Assembly: GCA_019359035.1 (NCBI GenBank) | Contig: JAHHIC010000032.1 | Coordinates: 1 to 64,000 of the forward strand | DNA length: 64,000 bases | Source: Scytonematopsis contorta HA4267-MV1 | Lineage (GTDB): Bacteria > Cyanobacteriota > Cyanobacteriia > Cyanobacteriales > Nostocaceae | Direction: 5' to 3' | Shown: one piece after another, positions 36,501-44,224 of the stretch | How positions within the stretch are numbered: position 1 is the stretch's first letter | How the letters are laid out: the number at the start of each line of letters is the position of its first letter | Translations under genes and position numbers: made by a program | Notes under the pieces: model-generated | What the model saw: the letters and a program-made list of their open reading frames with translations, nothing else | The model's database searches: none | What the model was told of the DNA's origin: nothing

Positions 36501-36565
36501 GCTACCGCGACATTGAACAATAAAGCATTTAGAAGCACAATAATATAAAGAGTAAATTTCTGCAT
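33512..36565 (-). CDS. Secreted zinc-dependent metalloprotease (DUF5117/DUF5118 type)
   Basis: About 1,017 residues from ATG 36565 (AGGGA upstream; an in-frame TTG six codons earlier is unlikely). A signal peptide, QKFTLYIIVLLNALLFNVAV, ends near residue 24. The central zinc motif is HEVGHTLGLRHNF, the extended H-E-x-x-H-x-x-G-x-x-H form of metzincin-like peptidases, preceded by IVFWVDNAVPFEYRDAIKEG and followed by VMDYIPPNIAP. This fits the large family with DUF5117 and DUF5118 regions. Role: periplasmic or extracellular proteolysis; substrate unknown. Between the signal peptide and the conserved part, 45 or so residues come from a hairpin repeat and a heptamer array (36338-36478). Confidence 0.88.
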   Translation of the reverse strand: MQKFTLYIIVLLNALLFNVAVANAKKPINNMPKRHATRTQFAISRGGTLRVSVSVRLRIRNSQLPTPHSQLPTPNSLNVNDYQMPGLPTARMWVIGEKKQVESQPYIWVANNTKKTKQQPFLLVSKPSSGNSGTSDKKPSDGPSRPGGRRDELENFDDATKDMQKLDGLFTLYRHKERNRILLEVKPEQLNKNFLTTATLESGIGERGIYSGMPLQDFLFYFRRVNNNLQFVVRNVNFRTREGDPQARSLARSFSDSVLYTIPIRSIHPERKTLLIDLGELLLTDLGGLSTSLGAVGSPDQGYFGNAKVFPQNVEVESVFNFVSGGSGNTPGRENAMPNYDTLADSRGFTLRVHYSLSQLPDNKYRSRIADDRVGYFLTAYQDLSSDERRDPFVRYVNRWQLEKQDPTAAISPPKKPIVFWVDNAVPFEYRDAIKEGVLMWNRAFEAAGFKNAIQVQQRPDNATWDPADIRYNTIRWINTVDGFFAMGPSRVNPLTGEILDADILVDASFVRALKSNYRNIVQPNQEKNRTSLTQWMQNRLLCNDGLKSKATSQNEVQPPQGLINRLSRMAGEYDLCYGLEAANQFAYGSIAMSLMQDTPPSSDVMRRYIHEYLRLIIAHEVGHTLGLRHNFRGSTYLSPEEINNTEITRTRGMVSSVMDYIPPNIAPAGVKQGDYFPNVVGPYDVWAIRYGYTPIPGANPIAEKSFLDKIADESDKPELSYSTDEDVFDLDPTADAWDNTSNVLRYSQWQLDNSRVMWNRLNTRFPLSGESFSDVSDRFISVLGNYFQNIYFTTKYIGGQSFYRVHGGNKKGRLPFQVVPIEKQRQALATLQRYVFSEEALNFPPELLNKLAPSRWRHWGSAPRMGRLDYPIHDLVLNLQSLVLLDLLSGDRLTRLKDIELKTPQGQALSLPELFNTLQDGIWTEVLKPKGGKMKISSLRRGLQRQYLDVLIGMILRREKGMDRIPEDARTLAWYKLRQLNEKLEGARSEDEYTKAHLLESRDRVSKALNAQINSN
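36338..36478. repeat. Heptamer array and hairpin repeats inside the metalloprotease gene
   Basis: TTGGGAGTGGGGAGT units (36338-36385) adjoin a perfect 32-bp palindrome with arms GCGTATCCGTAAGC (36386-36417) and GTGCCGC(T/C)TCGGC units up to 36478. All are read through in frame as low-complexity sequence right after the signal peptide. Confidence 0.75.
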
Positions 36566-37192
36566 ATGGTATATCCCTGACAATACTTACTTATAGATAG
36601 ATATTTGTTAATTGTTGCAAAAAGCGTGCTGTTCTGTGGAATTGTCAGCTAATAACCACATAACAACATGTTTTATTAGGTATTGCTGTAGTATTCTATG
36701 CCTTATTCCTCCACCTCCTTTTCTTATAAAAGTTATGTGTAATTTTTTTGGTCAACTTCAAGCCATAAATAACTTTTTTACTGTAGTATTTTTCCTATCA
36801 ATTGCATCTGTATTACACATTACGTATTATTTTTACACTCATGCCAGGGAACATGCTGGAAGCATAGTATAACAAGTTTATAGTCTTCATAAGCATTACT
36901 GACAATATAAATACATTCTAGTGAGACATTTTAGTGTACATAAGAGTAAGCCCATCTAGCTCGCAAATTCACTCAATCGTCTATGTGTATAATATATTAC
37001 ACAAAGCTAACTAGTAAATCAATAAGCACTATGCGCTGTTAGGTTGGTATAGTGTGTCAGCATCATTTACTGGTAAACGCAAGTGATTTTTATAACTTCT
37101 AATTGTAAGTAGTTTACGGAAATTGCTTGAAAAATAAATCTTCATAATAATTAAGTTAATAAGGTTTTTGCCTAATAAAAATGGAAGGAGCG
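36566..37192. other. AT-rich divergent intergenic region
   Basis: About 630 bp between the divergent metalloprotease and pentapeptide-repeat genes. I see no coding sequence with a ribosome site, no RNA gene and no strong hairpin. Promoters of both genes must lie here. Confidence 0.4.
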
Positions 37193-38947
37193 ATGTCAAA
37201 TTTATCTCAAGTTTGGAAACGTTTGAGAATGTACGTAAGGGGTGCAGAGCCACAAGAAACACCAGGGGTTGCATATGAAGCAGGCTTACCTTTTTTACCA
37301 TTGAGAAAAAATATAAAACAACTAAATCAAAAACCAGAGGTATCGTCAGATAATCTCCACAAAAATTTATTTATCGAAAAGCTACATCAAAATTTGTTGC
37401 AATGGGTAGCTAGCGACAATAACTTTGGCTTCAAAGTTGGAGAAAAACAATTACTAGAAGAACTTTATGATGTACTAGGTGAAAGTACACTATCTGTAGA
37501 AACAACAGAAAAAGTAATAGAGGGGCTTTTTGCGAATAAAGAATCTCGTCCTGTTGCACTGTTTGTTCGATTAGAAAATTTTTATAGTCGATGGTGTGAT
37601 GGAGAATTTATTGACGCAGTACCTGATAATAATTTTCCTCAAAAGAAAATGTTAAGTCTACAAGCCCAAGAAAGAACCTCACAAAATGCGCCAAAAATTA
37701 CTTTAGGCTTGCGACAGGTAGATATATACACAGGTCTAAATGTAATGATATTACTTTTAGAACTACATCGTTATGCCCAAAAACAAAAAGAAATTAAGGA
37801 ACAAATAATATTTTACCCTTCCGGTCAACCGGATACAGAAAGTTTTTTTACATCTAAACTCCTCCGTATTATTAACTATAGTGATGTGATTGAAATTGGT
37901 AACTTTAGCAGCATAGTTGGGGAATTCCTCAAAGGGGGTAACTTTAGCGGTGCTTATCTTGGTGATGCGAATCTGACTGGAGTCAACTTTAGTGGAGCGG
38001 AACTAGTAGGAACTTACTTAGGGGATGCCAACCTTACCGGAGCCAACTTTAATAGTGCGAACCTCTCAAGAGCTAGTTTAGGTGACGCAAATCTTTCTGG
38101 AGCTAACTTTAATAGAGCAAACTTGAGTGACACCGATTTAAGTAGCACTAACATGAAGGGAGCTAATCTTAGTCACGCAAACCTGAATCGTGCTGACTTG
38201 AGTTATGCCGATTTAGGTAACGCTATAGTTAACTACGCAAACCTAAATAGGGCTAACTTCACAAGCGCAAATCTTAGTAATGCGAACCTCAACCAAGCTG
38301 ACCTGAGTAGTGCAATCCTTCTTGGGGCTAACCTCAGTGACGCTCAGCTAAGTTCCACTGACCTTAGCCATACTGACCTGTGTCGTGCTGACCTCAGTGG
38401 AGCCGACCTGAGCTACGCCATAATTAAAGGCTCAAATCTTAGTGACAGTATACTTTTTAACACTAATCTGAACAACGCCGTTCTAATTGCTACAGACCTC
38501 AGTTACGCCAAACTCAATGGAGCCAAACTTAATGGCGCTCAGCTAAACGACGCAATTCTTTTGGGAGCAGACCTAAGCACAGTCACTTTGCGACATAGCA
38601 AACTCAATGACGCTGACCTAAGTAGTGTAAACCTGAACGATGCAGACCTCAGTGAAGCTGATTTGACTGATGCTATCCTCTTCGGTAGCGATTTGAGTTT
38701 CGCTAATTTAAGTAACGCTAATCTCAGTGGTAGCAACATCAGCGGTGTCATTTTGCTAGGTGCTAATTTGAGTAACTCTAACCTCTGTAACACTATCCTA
38801 GGGGGTGCTGACTTCAGTGAAGCTAATTTACAAGGTATAAAATGGAATGAAAATCCGCAATGGGAAGATGTGCGTGGGTTGGAGAAGGCTGTGAATGTAC
38901 CGCAAGAATTGAAACAATTTTTAGCCTTGTTGGAACAAAATTTATAG
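37193..38947 (+). CDS. Pentapeptide-repeat protein
   Basis: About 584 residues from ATG 37193, preferred to ATG 37181 because GGAAGGAG lies directly before it. Residues 1-245 are a non-repeat helical domain (SNLSQVWKRLRMYVRGAEPQ; LHRYAQKQKEIKEQI) of no known family. From about residue 245 to 550 there are roughly 60 A(D/N)LS-type pentapeptides, such as GANLSDAQLSSTDLSHTDL, which form a right-handed four-sided beta helix. It ends WNENPQWEDVRGLEKAVNVP. Such repeats usually mediate binding; some mimic DNA. It has no signal peptide. The function is unknown. The repeats are imperfect, so it looks like an established protein, not a fresh expansion. Confidence 0.85.
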   Translation: MSNLSQVWKRLRMYVRGAEPQETPGVAYEAGLPFLPLRKNIKQLNQKPEVSSDNLHKNLFIEKLHQNLLQWVASDNNFGFKVGEKQLLEELYDVLGESTLSVETTEKVIEGLFANKESRPVALFVRLENFYSRWCDGEFIDAVPDNNFPQKKMLSLQAQERTSQNAPKITLGLRQVDIYTGLNVMILLLELHRYAQKQKEIKEQIIFYPSGQPDTESFFTSKLLRIINYSDVIEIGNFSSIVGEFLKGGNFSGAYLGDANLTGVNFSGAELVGTYLGDANLTGANFNSANLSRASLGDANLSGANFNRANLSDTDLSSTNMKGANLSHANLNRADLSYADLGNAIVNYANLNRANFTSANLSNANLNQADLSSAILLGANLSDAQLSSTDLSHTDLCRADLSGADLSYAIIKGSNLSDSILFNTNLNNAVLIATDLSYAKLNGAKLNGAQLNDAILLGADLSTVTLRHSKLNDADLSSVNLNDADLSEADLTDAILFGSDLSFANLSNANLSGSNISGVILLGANLSNSNLCNTILGGADFSEANLQGIKWNENPQWEDVRGLEKAVNVPQELKQFLALLEQNL

Positions 38948-38952
38948 ACTTA

Positions 38953-39123
38953 GCCCCCCTACCCCAGAACCCCACCCCCAACGGTGACTCCCCGCGTGCG
39001 GGGAGGGGGCTACGAAAAAACAAGAATGCTTGATTCCGTATGTATTGTTGATAAGTATATTCCTAATTACACGGGTCGTAGCCCCCTCCCCGTTTACGGG
39101 GAGTCACCGTTGGGGGTGGGGTT
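38953..39123. repeat. Long inverted repeat pair between pentapeptide gene and marC
   Basis: CCCCACCCCCAACGGTGAC at about 38972 is mirrored by GTCACCGTTGGGGGTGGGG at about 39103, each attached to its own CCCCGCGTGCGGGG- or CCCCGTTTACGGGG-type hairpin. The arms could form one large stem; this may end both convergent transcripts. Same repeat family as 55305-55570. Confidence 0.65.
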
Positions 39124-39136
39124 TCTTGGGGGTAGC

Positions 39137-39745
39137 TCATAAAAATAGTTCTCTAATGCCTTCGCTACCAATCTGTACGGCTAAAGCAGCCAACAAAAAT
39201 CCCAAAAGCTGTGTAATAATAACTTCTCCTTCCGAGCCTATTAACTTATCAATTCGATTACAAAAACGCATAATAGCCCAACTGACAAACATTGCAGCGA
39301 CTATACCGACAGCTACACTTACGTGTAGATTCGGAGAATCAGACATTAATAACATCACGGTTGTCAGTGTACCTGGCCCAGCTAACAAAGGTAAAGCTAA
39401 TGGAGTAATTGCGACATCTCTTTCCTTATCGATAATTGGGGTATCTAATTCTCCCTGAAGCATTTGTAAAGAAATTAACAATAACAAAATTCCGCCCGCA
39501 ACTCGCAAAGAAGCCATACTGATGTCTAAATAATTCAAAATAAATTGTCCAGCAAAAGCAAATAGCAGCAGCACCCCTATTGCGACTAAAATTGCTTTAT
39601 CAATTACTTTGTTTCTTTGCTCTGGCTCCATTCCCTTGGTGAGTGACAGAACTATGGGAATATTACCAACAGCATCTGCTAGTACAAACACAGCTATAAA
39701 GGTTTTAATAAAGATAGTTACATCCACAACAGGCACAATTATCAA
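39137..39745 (-). CDS. MarC family (UPF0056) membrane protein
   Basis: A 202-residue protein with six hydrophobic helices: FIKTFIAVFVLADAVGNIPI, AILVAIGVLLLFAFAGQFIL, SLRVAGGILLLLISLQMLQG, AITPLALPLLAGPGTLTTVM, VAVGIVAAMFVSWAIMRFCN and IITQLLGFLLAALAVQIGSE. PLALPLLAGPGT and the NPxG-like DAVGNIP motif are the MarC signatures. The name came from the E. coli mar locus but no drug role is established. The start is TTG 39745, with AGGA 8 bp upstream; a GTG further in is possible. Its 3' end faces the pentapeptide gene. Confidence 0.9.
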   Translation of the reverse strand: MIIVPVVDVTIFIKTFIAVFVLADAVGNIPIVLSLTKGMEPEQRNKVIDKAILVAIGVLLLFAFAGQFILNYLDISMASLRVAGGILLLLISLQMLQGELDTPIIDKERDVAITPLALPLLAGPGTLTTVMLLMSDSPNLHVSVAVGIVAAMFVSWAIMRFCNRIDKLIGSEGEVIITQLLGFLLAALAVQIGSEGIRELFL

Positions 39746-39786
39746 TGTTTTCCTACAACCTAACCTGAATTGTGTTGTTTACGCTA

Positions 39787-40032
39787 GGGAGTGGGGAGTG
39801 GGGAATGGGGAGTGGGGAGTGGGGAATGGGGAGTGGGGAATGGGGAGTGGGGAATGGGGAGTTGGGGAATGGGAGAGAGATGAGGGTGACTGTCAACAGT
39901 CAACAGTCAACCGTCAACCGTCAACAGTCAACCGTCAACAGTCAACCGTCAACCGTCAACAGTCAACCGTCAACCGTCAACCGTCAACCGTCAACCGTCA
40001 ACCGTCAACCGTCAACAGTCAACCGTCAACCC
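39787..40032. repeat. Large STRR block: GGGGAGT heptamers then GTCAACC heptamers
   Basis: At 39787-39872 about twelve GGGGAGT/GGGGAAT units, then at 39888-40032 about twenty CAACAGT/CAACCGT units. The second block is the reverse complement type of the block at 40932-41043, so the amidase gene between them is bracketed by inverted heptamer arrays. This fills most of a 373-bp gap. Confidence 0.9.
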
Positions 40033-40118
40033 TCCCCAAATAATTGACAAATAACAAATAACAAAAGATATATTTTTGTAATCACCTGGATGATATTCCA
40101 AAGTTCGTTGTTGATTTT

Positions 40119-40931
40119 ATGAAATCTTACCTAGCTGCTGCTATTCAAATGACCAGTGTGTCTGACTTGCAAAAAAACCTGACGCAAGCGGAGGAGTTGA
40201 TTGACTTGGCTGTGCGTCAGGGTGCTGAGTTGGTGAGTTTGCCTGAAAACTTGACCTTTATGGGAGAAGAAAAAGACAAGCTTGCTGTTGCTCACGAGAT
40301 TGGCAGCACTACCGAAAAGTTCCTGAAAACTATGGCACAGCGCTACCAAGTTACTGTTTTGGGTGGTGGCTTTCCTGTGCCTGAAGCTTCTGGTAAAGTC
40401 TACAATACTGCTCTGATTATTGACCCCAATGGTCAGGAAGCTCTGCGCTATCACAAGGTACATTTGTTTGACGTTAACGTCCCTGATGGCAATACTTATC
40501 AAGAGTCGAGTACGGTGATGGCAGGTAAGGAATTACCAGGTATTTATTCTTCCCCTGATTTGGGTAATATCGGACTTTCGGTCTGCTATGATGTGCGCTT
40601 CCCTGAGCTTTATCGTCATCTGTCTCAAAAAGGCGCTGATATTCTTGTTGTTCCTGCTGCTTTTACGGCTTATACAGGTAAAGACCATTGGCAAGTTTTA
40701 CTCCAAGCTAGAGCTATTGAAAATACTTGCTATGTTATTGCACCCGCTCAAACTGGTATTCATTATGCTCGCCGTCAAACACACGGGCACGCTATGATTA
40801 TTGACCCTTGGGGTGTAATTTTAGCTGACGCTGGGGAACAACCCGGTATTGCAATCGCCGAAATTAATCCTTCGCGATTGGAGCAGGTGCGGCGCCAAAT
40901 GCCTAGTTTACAACATCGGGTATTTGCTTGA
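40119..40931 (+). CDS. Carbon-nitrogen hydrolase (Nit1-like, deaminated glutathione amidase type)
   Basis: A 270-residue protein with the nitrilase-superfamily Glu-Lys-Cys triad: Glu in LVSLPENLTFMG, Lys in RYHKVHLFDVNVP and Cys in IGLSVCYDVRFPELYR. The Y-x-K-x-H-L-F-D and C-Y-D-x-R-F-P-E-L-Y-R contexts match Nit1/NitFhit-type amidases that repair deaminated glutathione. Cytoplasmic. Omega-amidase activity on other alpha-ketoglutaramates is possible. The stop TGA is followed at once by TTGTTGACGG heptamers. It stands alone, flanked on both sides by STRR arrays. Confidence 0.88.
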   Translation: MKSYLAAAIQMTSVSDLQKNLTQAEELIDLAVRQGAELVSLPENLTFMGEEKDKLAVAHEIGSTTEKFLKTMAQRYQVTVLGGGFPVPEASGKVYNTALIIDPNGQEALRYHKVHLFDVNVPDGNTYQESSTVMAGKELPGIYSSPDLGNIGLSVCYDVRFPELYRHLSQKGADILVVPAAFTAYTGKDHWQVLLQARAIENTCYVIAPAQTGIHYARRQTHGHAMIIDPWGVILADAGEQPGIAIAEINPSRLEQVRRQMPSLQHRVFA

Positions 40932-41043
40932 TTGTTGACGGTTGACTGTTGACTGTTGACTGTTGACTGTTGACGGTTGACGGTTGGCTGTTGACTGTTG
41001 ACGGTTGACGGTTGACTGTTGACTGTTGACTGTTGACTGCAAC
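40932..41043. repeat. TTGAC(T/G)G heptamer array directly after the amidase stop
   Basis: About fifteen tandem TTGACTG/TTGACGG units beginning at the first base after the stop codon. It is in inverted orientation to 39888-40032. The next 440 bp, 41044-41485, are AT-rich with no gene seen. Confidence 0.9.
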
Positions 41044-41485
41044 TTCTACAAATGTAGAGACAGCTTGAGGCAAGGTTACGAAATTAAGGGGGTTTCACCG
41101 AAAATGCTCGCGCCTCCAGCACTGGCAAACTACTGAATTTACCAGTTATTAGTAGAATTTACCAGGTTTTTTGTAGGTGTTTAGACGTGGACAGCAAAAG
41201 AAAAGAATATAAATTAAATTTATAAATCTATACATGAATTACAGGAAATCATGACCAAAACAATTAAAAATTAAAAATTGAATCACTAATTTATATTACT
41301 AAGTAATATTGTATACCCATTTTCTTCATCTAGTTTAATTTGTAATTTTCTTTAGGAATTATCCCATAAAACCAACTTTCAAAACCACCTTTGGTATTAT
41401 TTTTAATATTTTTTATCACAACTAAAGACGGATTGAATTAATAGATTAAGACCATTTAACTAGAACTTGAAACAGGTACAAGCAC

Positions 41486-41526
41486 TATTAACTAAAGTTT
41501 AAGAAACTATTAACTAATCTTTAAAA
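41486..41526 (+). promoter_or_regulatory. Pho box: four TTAA half-sites at exact 11-bp spacing
   Basis: TTAA cores start at 41488, 41499, 41510 and 41521, so TTAACTAAAGT, TTAAGAAACTA, TTAACTAATCT and TTAAAACAAGG follow head to tail. The cyanobacterial Pho box recognised by the response regulator SphR is made of 8-bp PyTTAAPyPy(T/A) repeats spaced by 3 bp, the same 11-bp period. The site lies 128 bp upstream of the Na/Pi cotransporter gene, whose neighbour is a phosphate-binding protein. Confidence 0.75.
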
Positions 41527-41653
41527 CAAGGAGTGCCATTAATTATATGGCACGCAAACAAGATTACAGGAATTAGTTAACGAATTTTCCTTGTTTTATT
41601 CCTAGTTATTTCTGCTTGAGTGAAAATGCGCTTACTAATTGTGAGACACCATC

Positions 41654-42910
41654 ATGTCAATTTTTAATCATCTTAATAACCGAATACTGAAACTTTTTAG
41701 CATCAGTATTTTAGTCTTAGCTTTAGTAATTTCGCCTAGTTTGCTCGAAAAGAAAATTCATTTTTTCTCTAGTTCACCAGCTCTAGAATTTAACGACCTA
41801 GCTACCGCTTCTGAACCTAAGAGTACAAAGCAAGATATTCAATTTAACGTTGCTCAAGCTCCGGTTCTGTCCCAAGGAGAAGAAAAAGCACCACAACAAG
41901 CAAAAGCGCAAGAGGAAACTATCGATTTCTTTGGGATGGCAATGGGTGCTTTAGCAGGTTTAGTACTTTTTATTTACGGTGTCACCCGATTGTCTGAAGG
42001 TTTGGAGGATGTTTCAACTGACCGGATGAAGTCGCTACTGAGCAAATTCACTACCAATCGCTTTGCAGGAGTCTTAACTGGAGCTGTCGCGACAACTCTA
42101 TTAGAATCTTCTTCTGTGACTATCATTATGGTGATTGCGATGGTGAGCGCAGGGGTTTTAACATTTGTGCAATCGCTAGGTGTGGTTTTGGGTTCCAATA
42201 TTGGTACGGCAGTAGGAGCGCAAATCATCGCTTTGGATATCAAAAGATACGTGCCAATTTTAATGTTTTCCGGTTTGGCACTACTGTTTTTAGGAAAAAA
42301 AGAAACTTTAAAGAACCTGGGAATAATTTTATTGGGTTTTGGCTTAATGTTCTATGGGTTGGAAGCTATTGACGAAGCAATGAAACCTTTTCGCGATTAT
42401 CAACCCTTTCTAAACTTGATGGAAACTCTAGGTAATAATCCCTTACTTGGGGCACTTGTCGGAGCGATTTTTACCGTTATTATTCAATCTTCTTCAGCTA
42501 CAGTCGCTATCGTTGTTACACTAGCAAGCTCTGGATTAATTTCCCTCGCAGCGGGTATAGCCATCATGCTTGGTGCGGAAGTCGGTACTTGTGCGGATAC
42601 ACTGGTAGCCACAATTGGACGGGGACGTCCTGCTTTACGGACAGGTGTTTTTCATTTGCTTTTCAATCTCGTTAGCGCCATGTTGGGGATTATTTTCGCC
42701 CCGGTATTGGTGAAAATTGTTCAAGCTGTATCTGGTGGGGCTGGTATCGGACGACAAGTAGCTAATGCTCAAATCCTCTTTAACTTAGTTGGTGTAGCTG
42801 TGGTTATTTTGTTTCTACCTGTAATCGCTCGGTTACTGGAAAGATTAATTCCTGACGCTCCTCAAAAGCAAGAATTGGGTCGAGAAACTATAACATCAAC
42901 AGCAAGTTAA
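41654..42910 (+). CDS. Na+/phosphate cotransporter family protein (NptA/PNaS type)
   Basis: A 418-residue membrane protein: an N-terminal hydrophobic segment and polar linker (to about residue 90), then two inverted repeats of the Na/Pi cotransporter family, each with the Q/E-S-S-S motif: TTLLESSSVTIIMVIAMVSA and VIIQSSSATVAIVVTLASSG. Later helices include VVLGSNIGTAVGAQIIALDI and IMLGAEVGTCADTLVATIGR. It moves phosphate with sodium across the plasma membrane. The Pho box at 41486-41526 and the phosphate-binding protein gene 24 bp downstream point to a phosphate-starvation operon. The long N-terminal extension is not typical and may be a signal-anchor. Confidence 0.9.
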   Translation: MSIFNHLNNRILKLFSISILVLALVISPSLLEKKIHFFSSSPALEFNDLATASEPKSTKQDIQFNVAQAPVLSQGEEKAPQQAKAQEETIDFFGMAMGALAGLVLFIYGVTRLSEGLEDVSTDRMKSLLSKFTTNRFAGVLTGAVATTLLESSSVTIIMVIAMVSAGVLTFVQSLGVVLGSNIGTAVGAQIIALDIKRYVPILMFSGLALLFLGKKETLKNLGIILLGFGLMFYGLEAIDEAMKPFRDYQPFLNLMETLGNNPLLGALVGAIFTVIIQSSSATVAIVVTLASSGLISLAAGIAIMLGAEVGTCADTLVATIGRGRPALRTGVFHLLFNLVSAMLGIIFAPVLVKIVQAVSGGAGIGRQVANAQILFNLVGVAVVILFLPVIARLLERLIPDAPQKQELGRETITSTAS

Positions 42911-42934
42911 AAGTGAGGGATTAGGAAAAATATC

Positions 42935-43999
42935 ATGTTGGCACAAAAAATTTGTCGAGCATCTGTTCTAATTATTGCCCTAGTTTTGGGAGTAGGTGCT
43001 TGTAGTCGCAATCAAACTTCAGATACAACATCAAAATTTCCTCAAGTTTTAGGTGAAGCTGAAAATGTCAGCTACAGAGAAACTGGTTCTCAACTGTCAG
43101 GTGAGGTCAAGGTAGATGGTTCGAGTACGGTGTTACCTATCTCTCAAGTAATGGCTGCAGAGTTTCAAAAAGCTAATCCTGGAGTAAAGATAACAGTTGG
43201 TGTATCTGGTACGGGTGGAGGATTTAAGAAATTTTGCTCTGGAGAAACGGATATTACAGGAGCTTCTCGACCGATTAAAACCGTTGAAATGCAGCAGTGT
43301 CAGCAAAACAAAGTGGAATATATAGAATTACCTGTTGCTTTTGATGGTCTTTCGGTTGTGGTTAATCAGCAAAATAATTTTGTTCAGTGTCTCAAAGTAG
43401 ACGAGCTGAAAAAGATGTGGGAACCAGCAGCACAAGGTAAAGTTACCAGTTGGAATCAAATTCGCTCTAGCTTTCCTAATCAACCATTACAACTTTTTGG
43501 ACCTGATGCCGAATCTGGGACTTATGACTATTTTACTGAAGCAATTGTGGGTGAAGAAGCTAAAAGTCGAAGTGACTATACTTCTAGTAAAGATGACAAC
43601 AATTTAGTTCAAGGAGTTGCCAGTAATCCTAATGCTATCGGTTTCTTTGGTTATGCTTATTACCTAAAAAATAGAAATCGGCTTAAGTTGGTTGCTGTTG
43701 ATAGTGGGTATGGCTGTGTAAAACCAAGTTCACAAACAATAGCCGATTCTAGCTATCAACCACTTTCACGACCTGTATTTATCTACGTTAAGAAATCTGC
43801 TGCTAATCGTCCAGAAGTTAAAGCATTTACCAACTTTTATTTAACTCCTGAAAACGCCAATCTAGTTTTACAAGTAGGTGATGTTCCACTACCAAATATC
43901 ACATTACGAGGAGCTAAGTCTCGATTAAGTCAAGGTAGAACTGGTACTGTATTTGGAGGTCGAGGTTCTGTAATTGGTGTTGGGCGTTCTGAGCTTTAG
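42935..43999 (+). CDS. Phosphate-binding lipoprotein, PstS/SphX family
   Basis: A 354-residue protein with a lipoprotein signal peptide ([15 protein letters not shown], lipid Cys at about 23). Phosphate-site segments are [19 protein letters not shown] and [20 protein letters not shown] with GASRPIK, and later [20 protein letters not shown]. It captures phosphate outside the membrane for a Pst ABC importer, whose other genes are not in this window, or acts as the SphX-type sensor component. It starts 24 bp after the Na/Pi gene, so it probably shares its Pho-box promoter. The 3' end adds an unusual Gly/Arg-rich tail ([20 protein letters not shown]). Confidence 0.9.
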   Translation: MLAQKICRASVLIIALVLGVGACSRNQTSDTTSKFPQVLGEAENVSYRETGSQLSGEVKVDGSSTVLPISQVMAAEFQKANPGVKITVGVSGTGGGFKKFCSGETDITGASRPIKTVEMQQCQQNKVEYIELPVAFDGLSVVVNQQNNFVQCLKVDELKKMWEPAAQGKVTSWNQIRSSFPNQPLQLFGPDAESGTYDYFTEAIVGEEAKSRSDYTSSKDDNNLVQGVASNPNAIGFFGYAYYLKNRNRLKLVAVDSGYGCVKPSSQTIADSSYQPLSRPVFIYVKKSAANRPEVKAFTNFYLTPENANLVLQVGDVPLPNITLRGAKSRLSQGRTGTVFGGRGSVIGVGRSEL

Positions 44000-44036
44000 G
44001 AATTAATACCAATTTTATATAAATTTACACCAAAAA

Positions 44037-44066
44037 TGTAGAGACGCGATTAATCGCGTCTCTACA
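44037..44066. repeat. Hairpin repeat, GTAGAGACGCGATTAATC family
   Basis: A perfect palindrome 37 bp after the PstS-like gene, same sequence as 4820-4849. A possible transcript end for the phosphate operon. Confidence 0.75.
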
Positions 44067-44224
44067 AAATTTGTATTTTTTGGCAAAAGGTTTAATAATA
44101 TTTAAGCCATTTTTATTAGCTTCTTAGGACTTTGGTTTATATCCACATAATCTTTGCCCATTAGAGTATTAGGTGTTAACTATAGCTCAGTAAAAACACG
44201 GCTAAAAACCTGTTTTGAAAGGAA

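Noticed and set aside
36612-36872. Plus-strand open frame of 86 codons with a hydrophobic stretch
   Set aside because: Starts at TTG without a ribosome site, odd composition, no recognisable motif, AT-rich gap.
39772-40047. Plus-strand frames across the large STRR block
   Set aside because: Heptamers without stops in some frames give long artificial reading frames of repeated residues; no start site or conservation.
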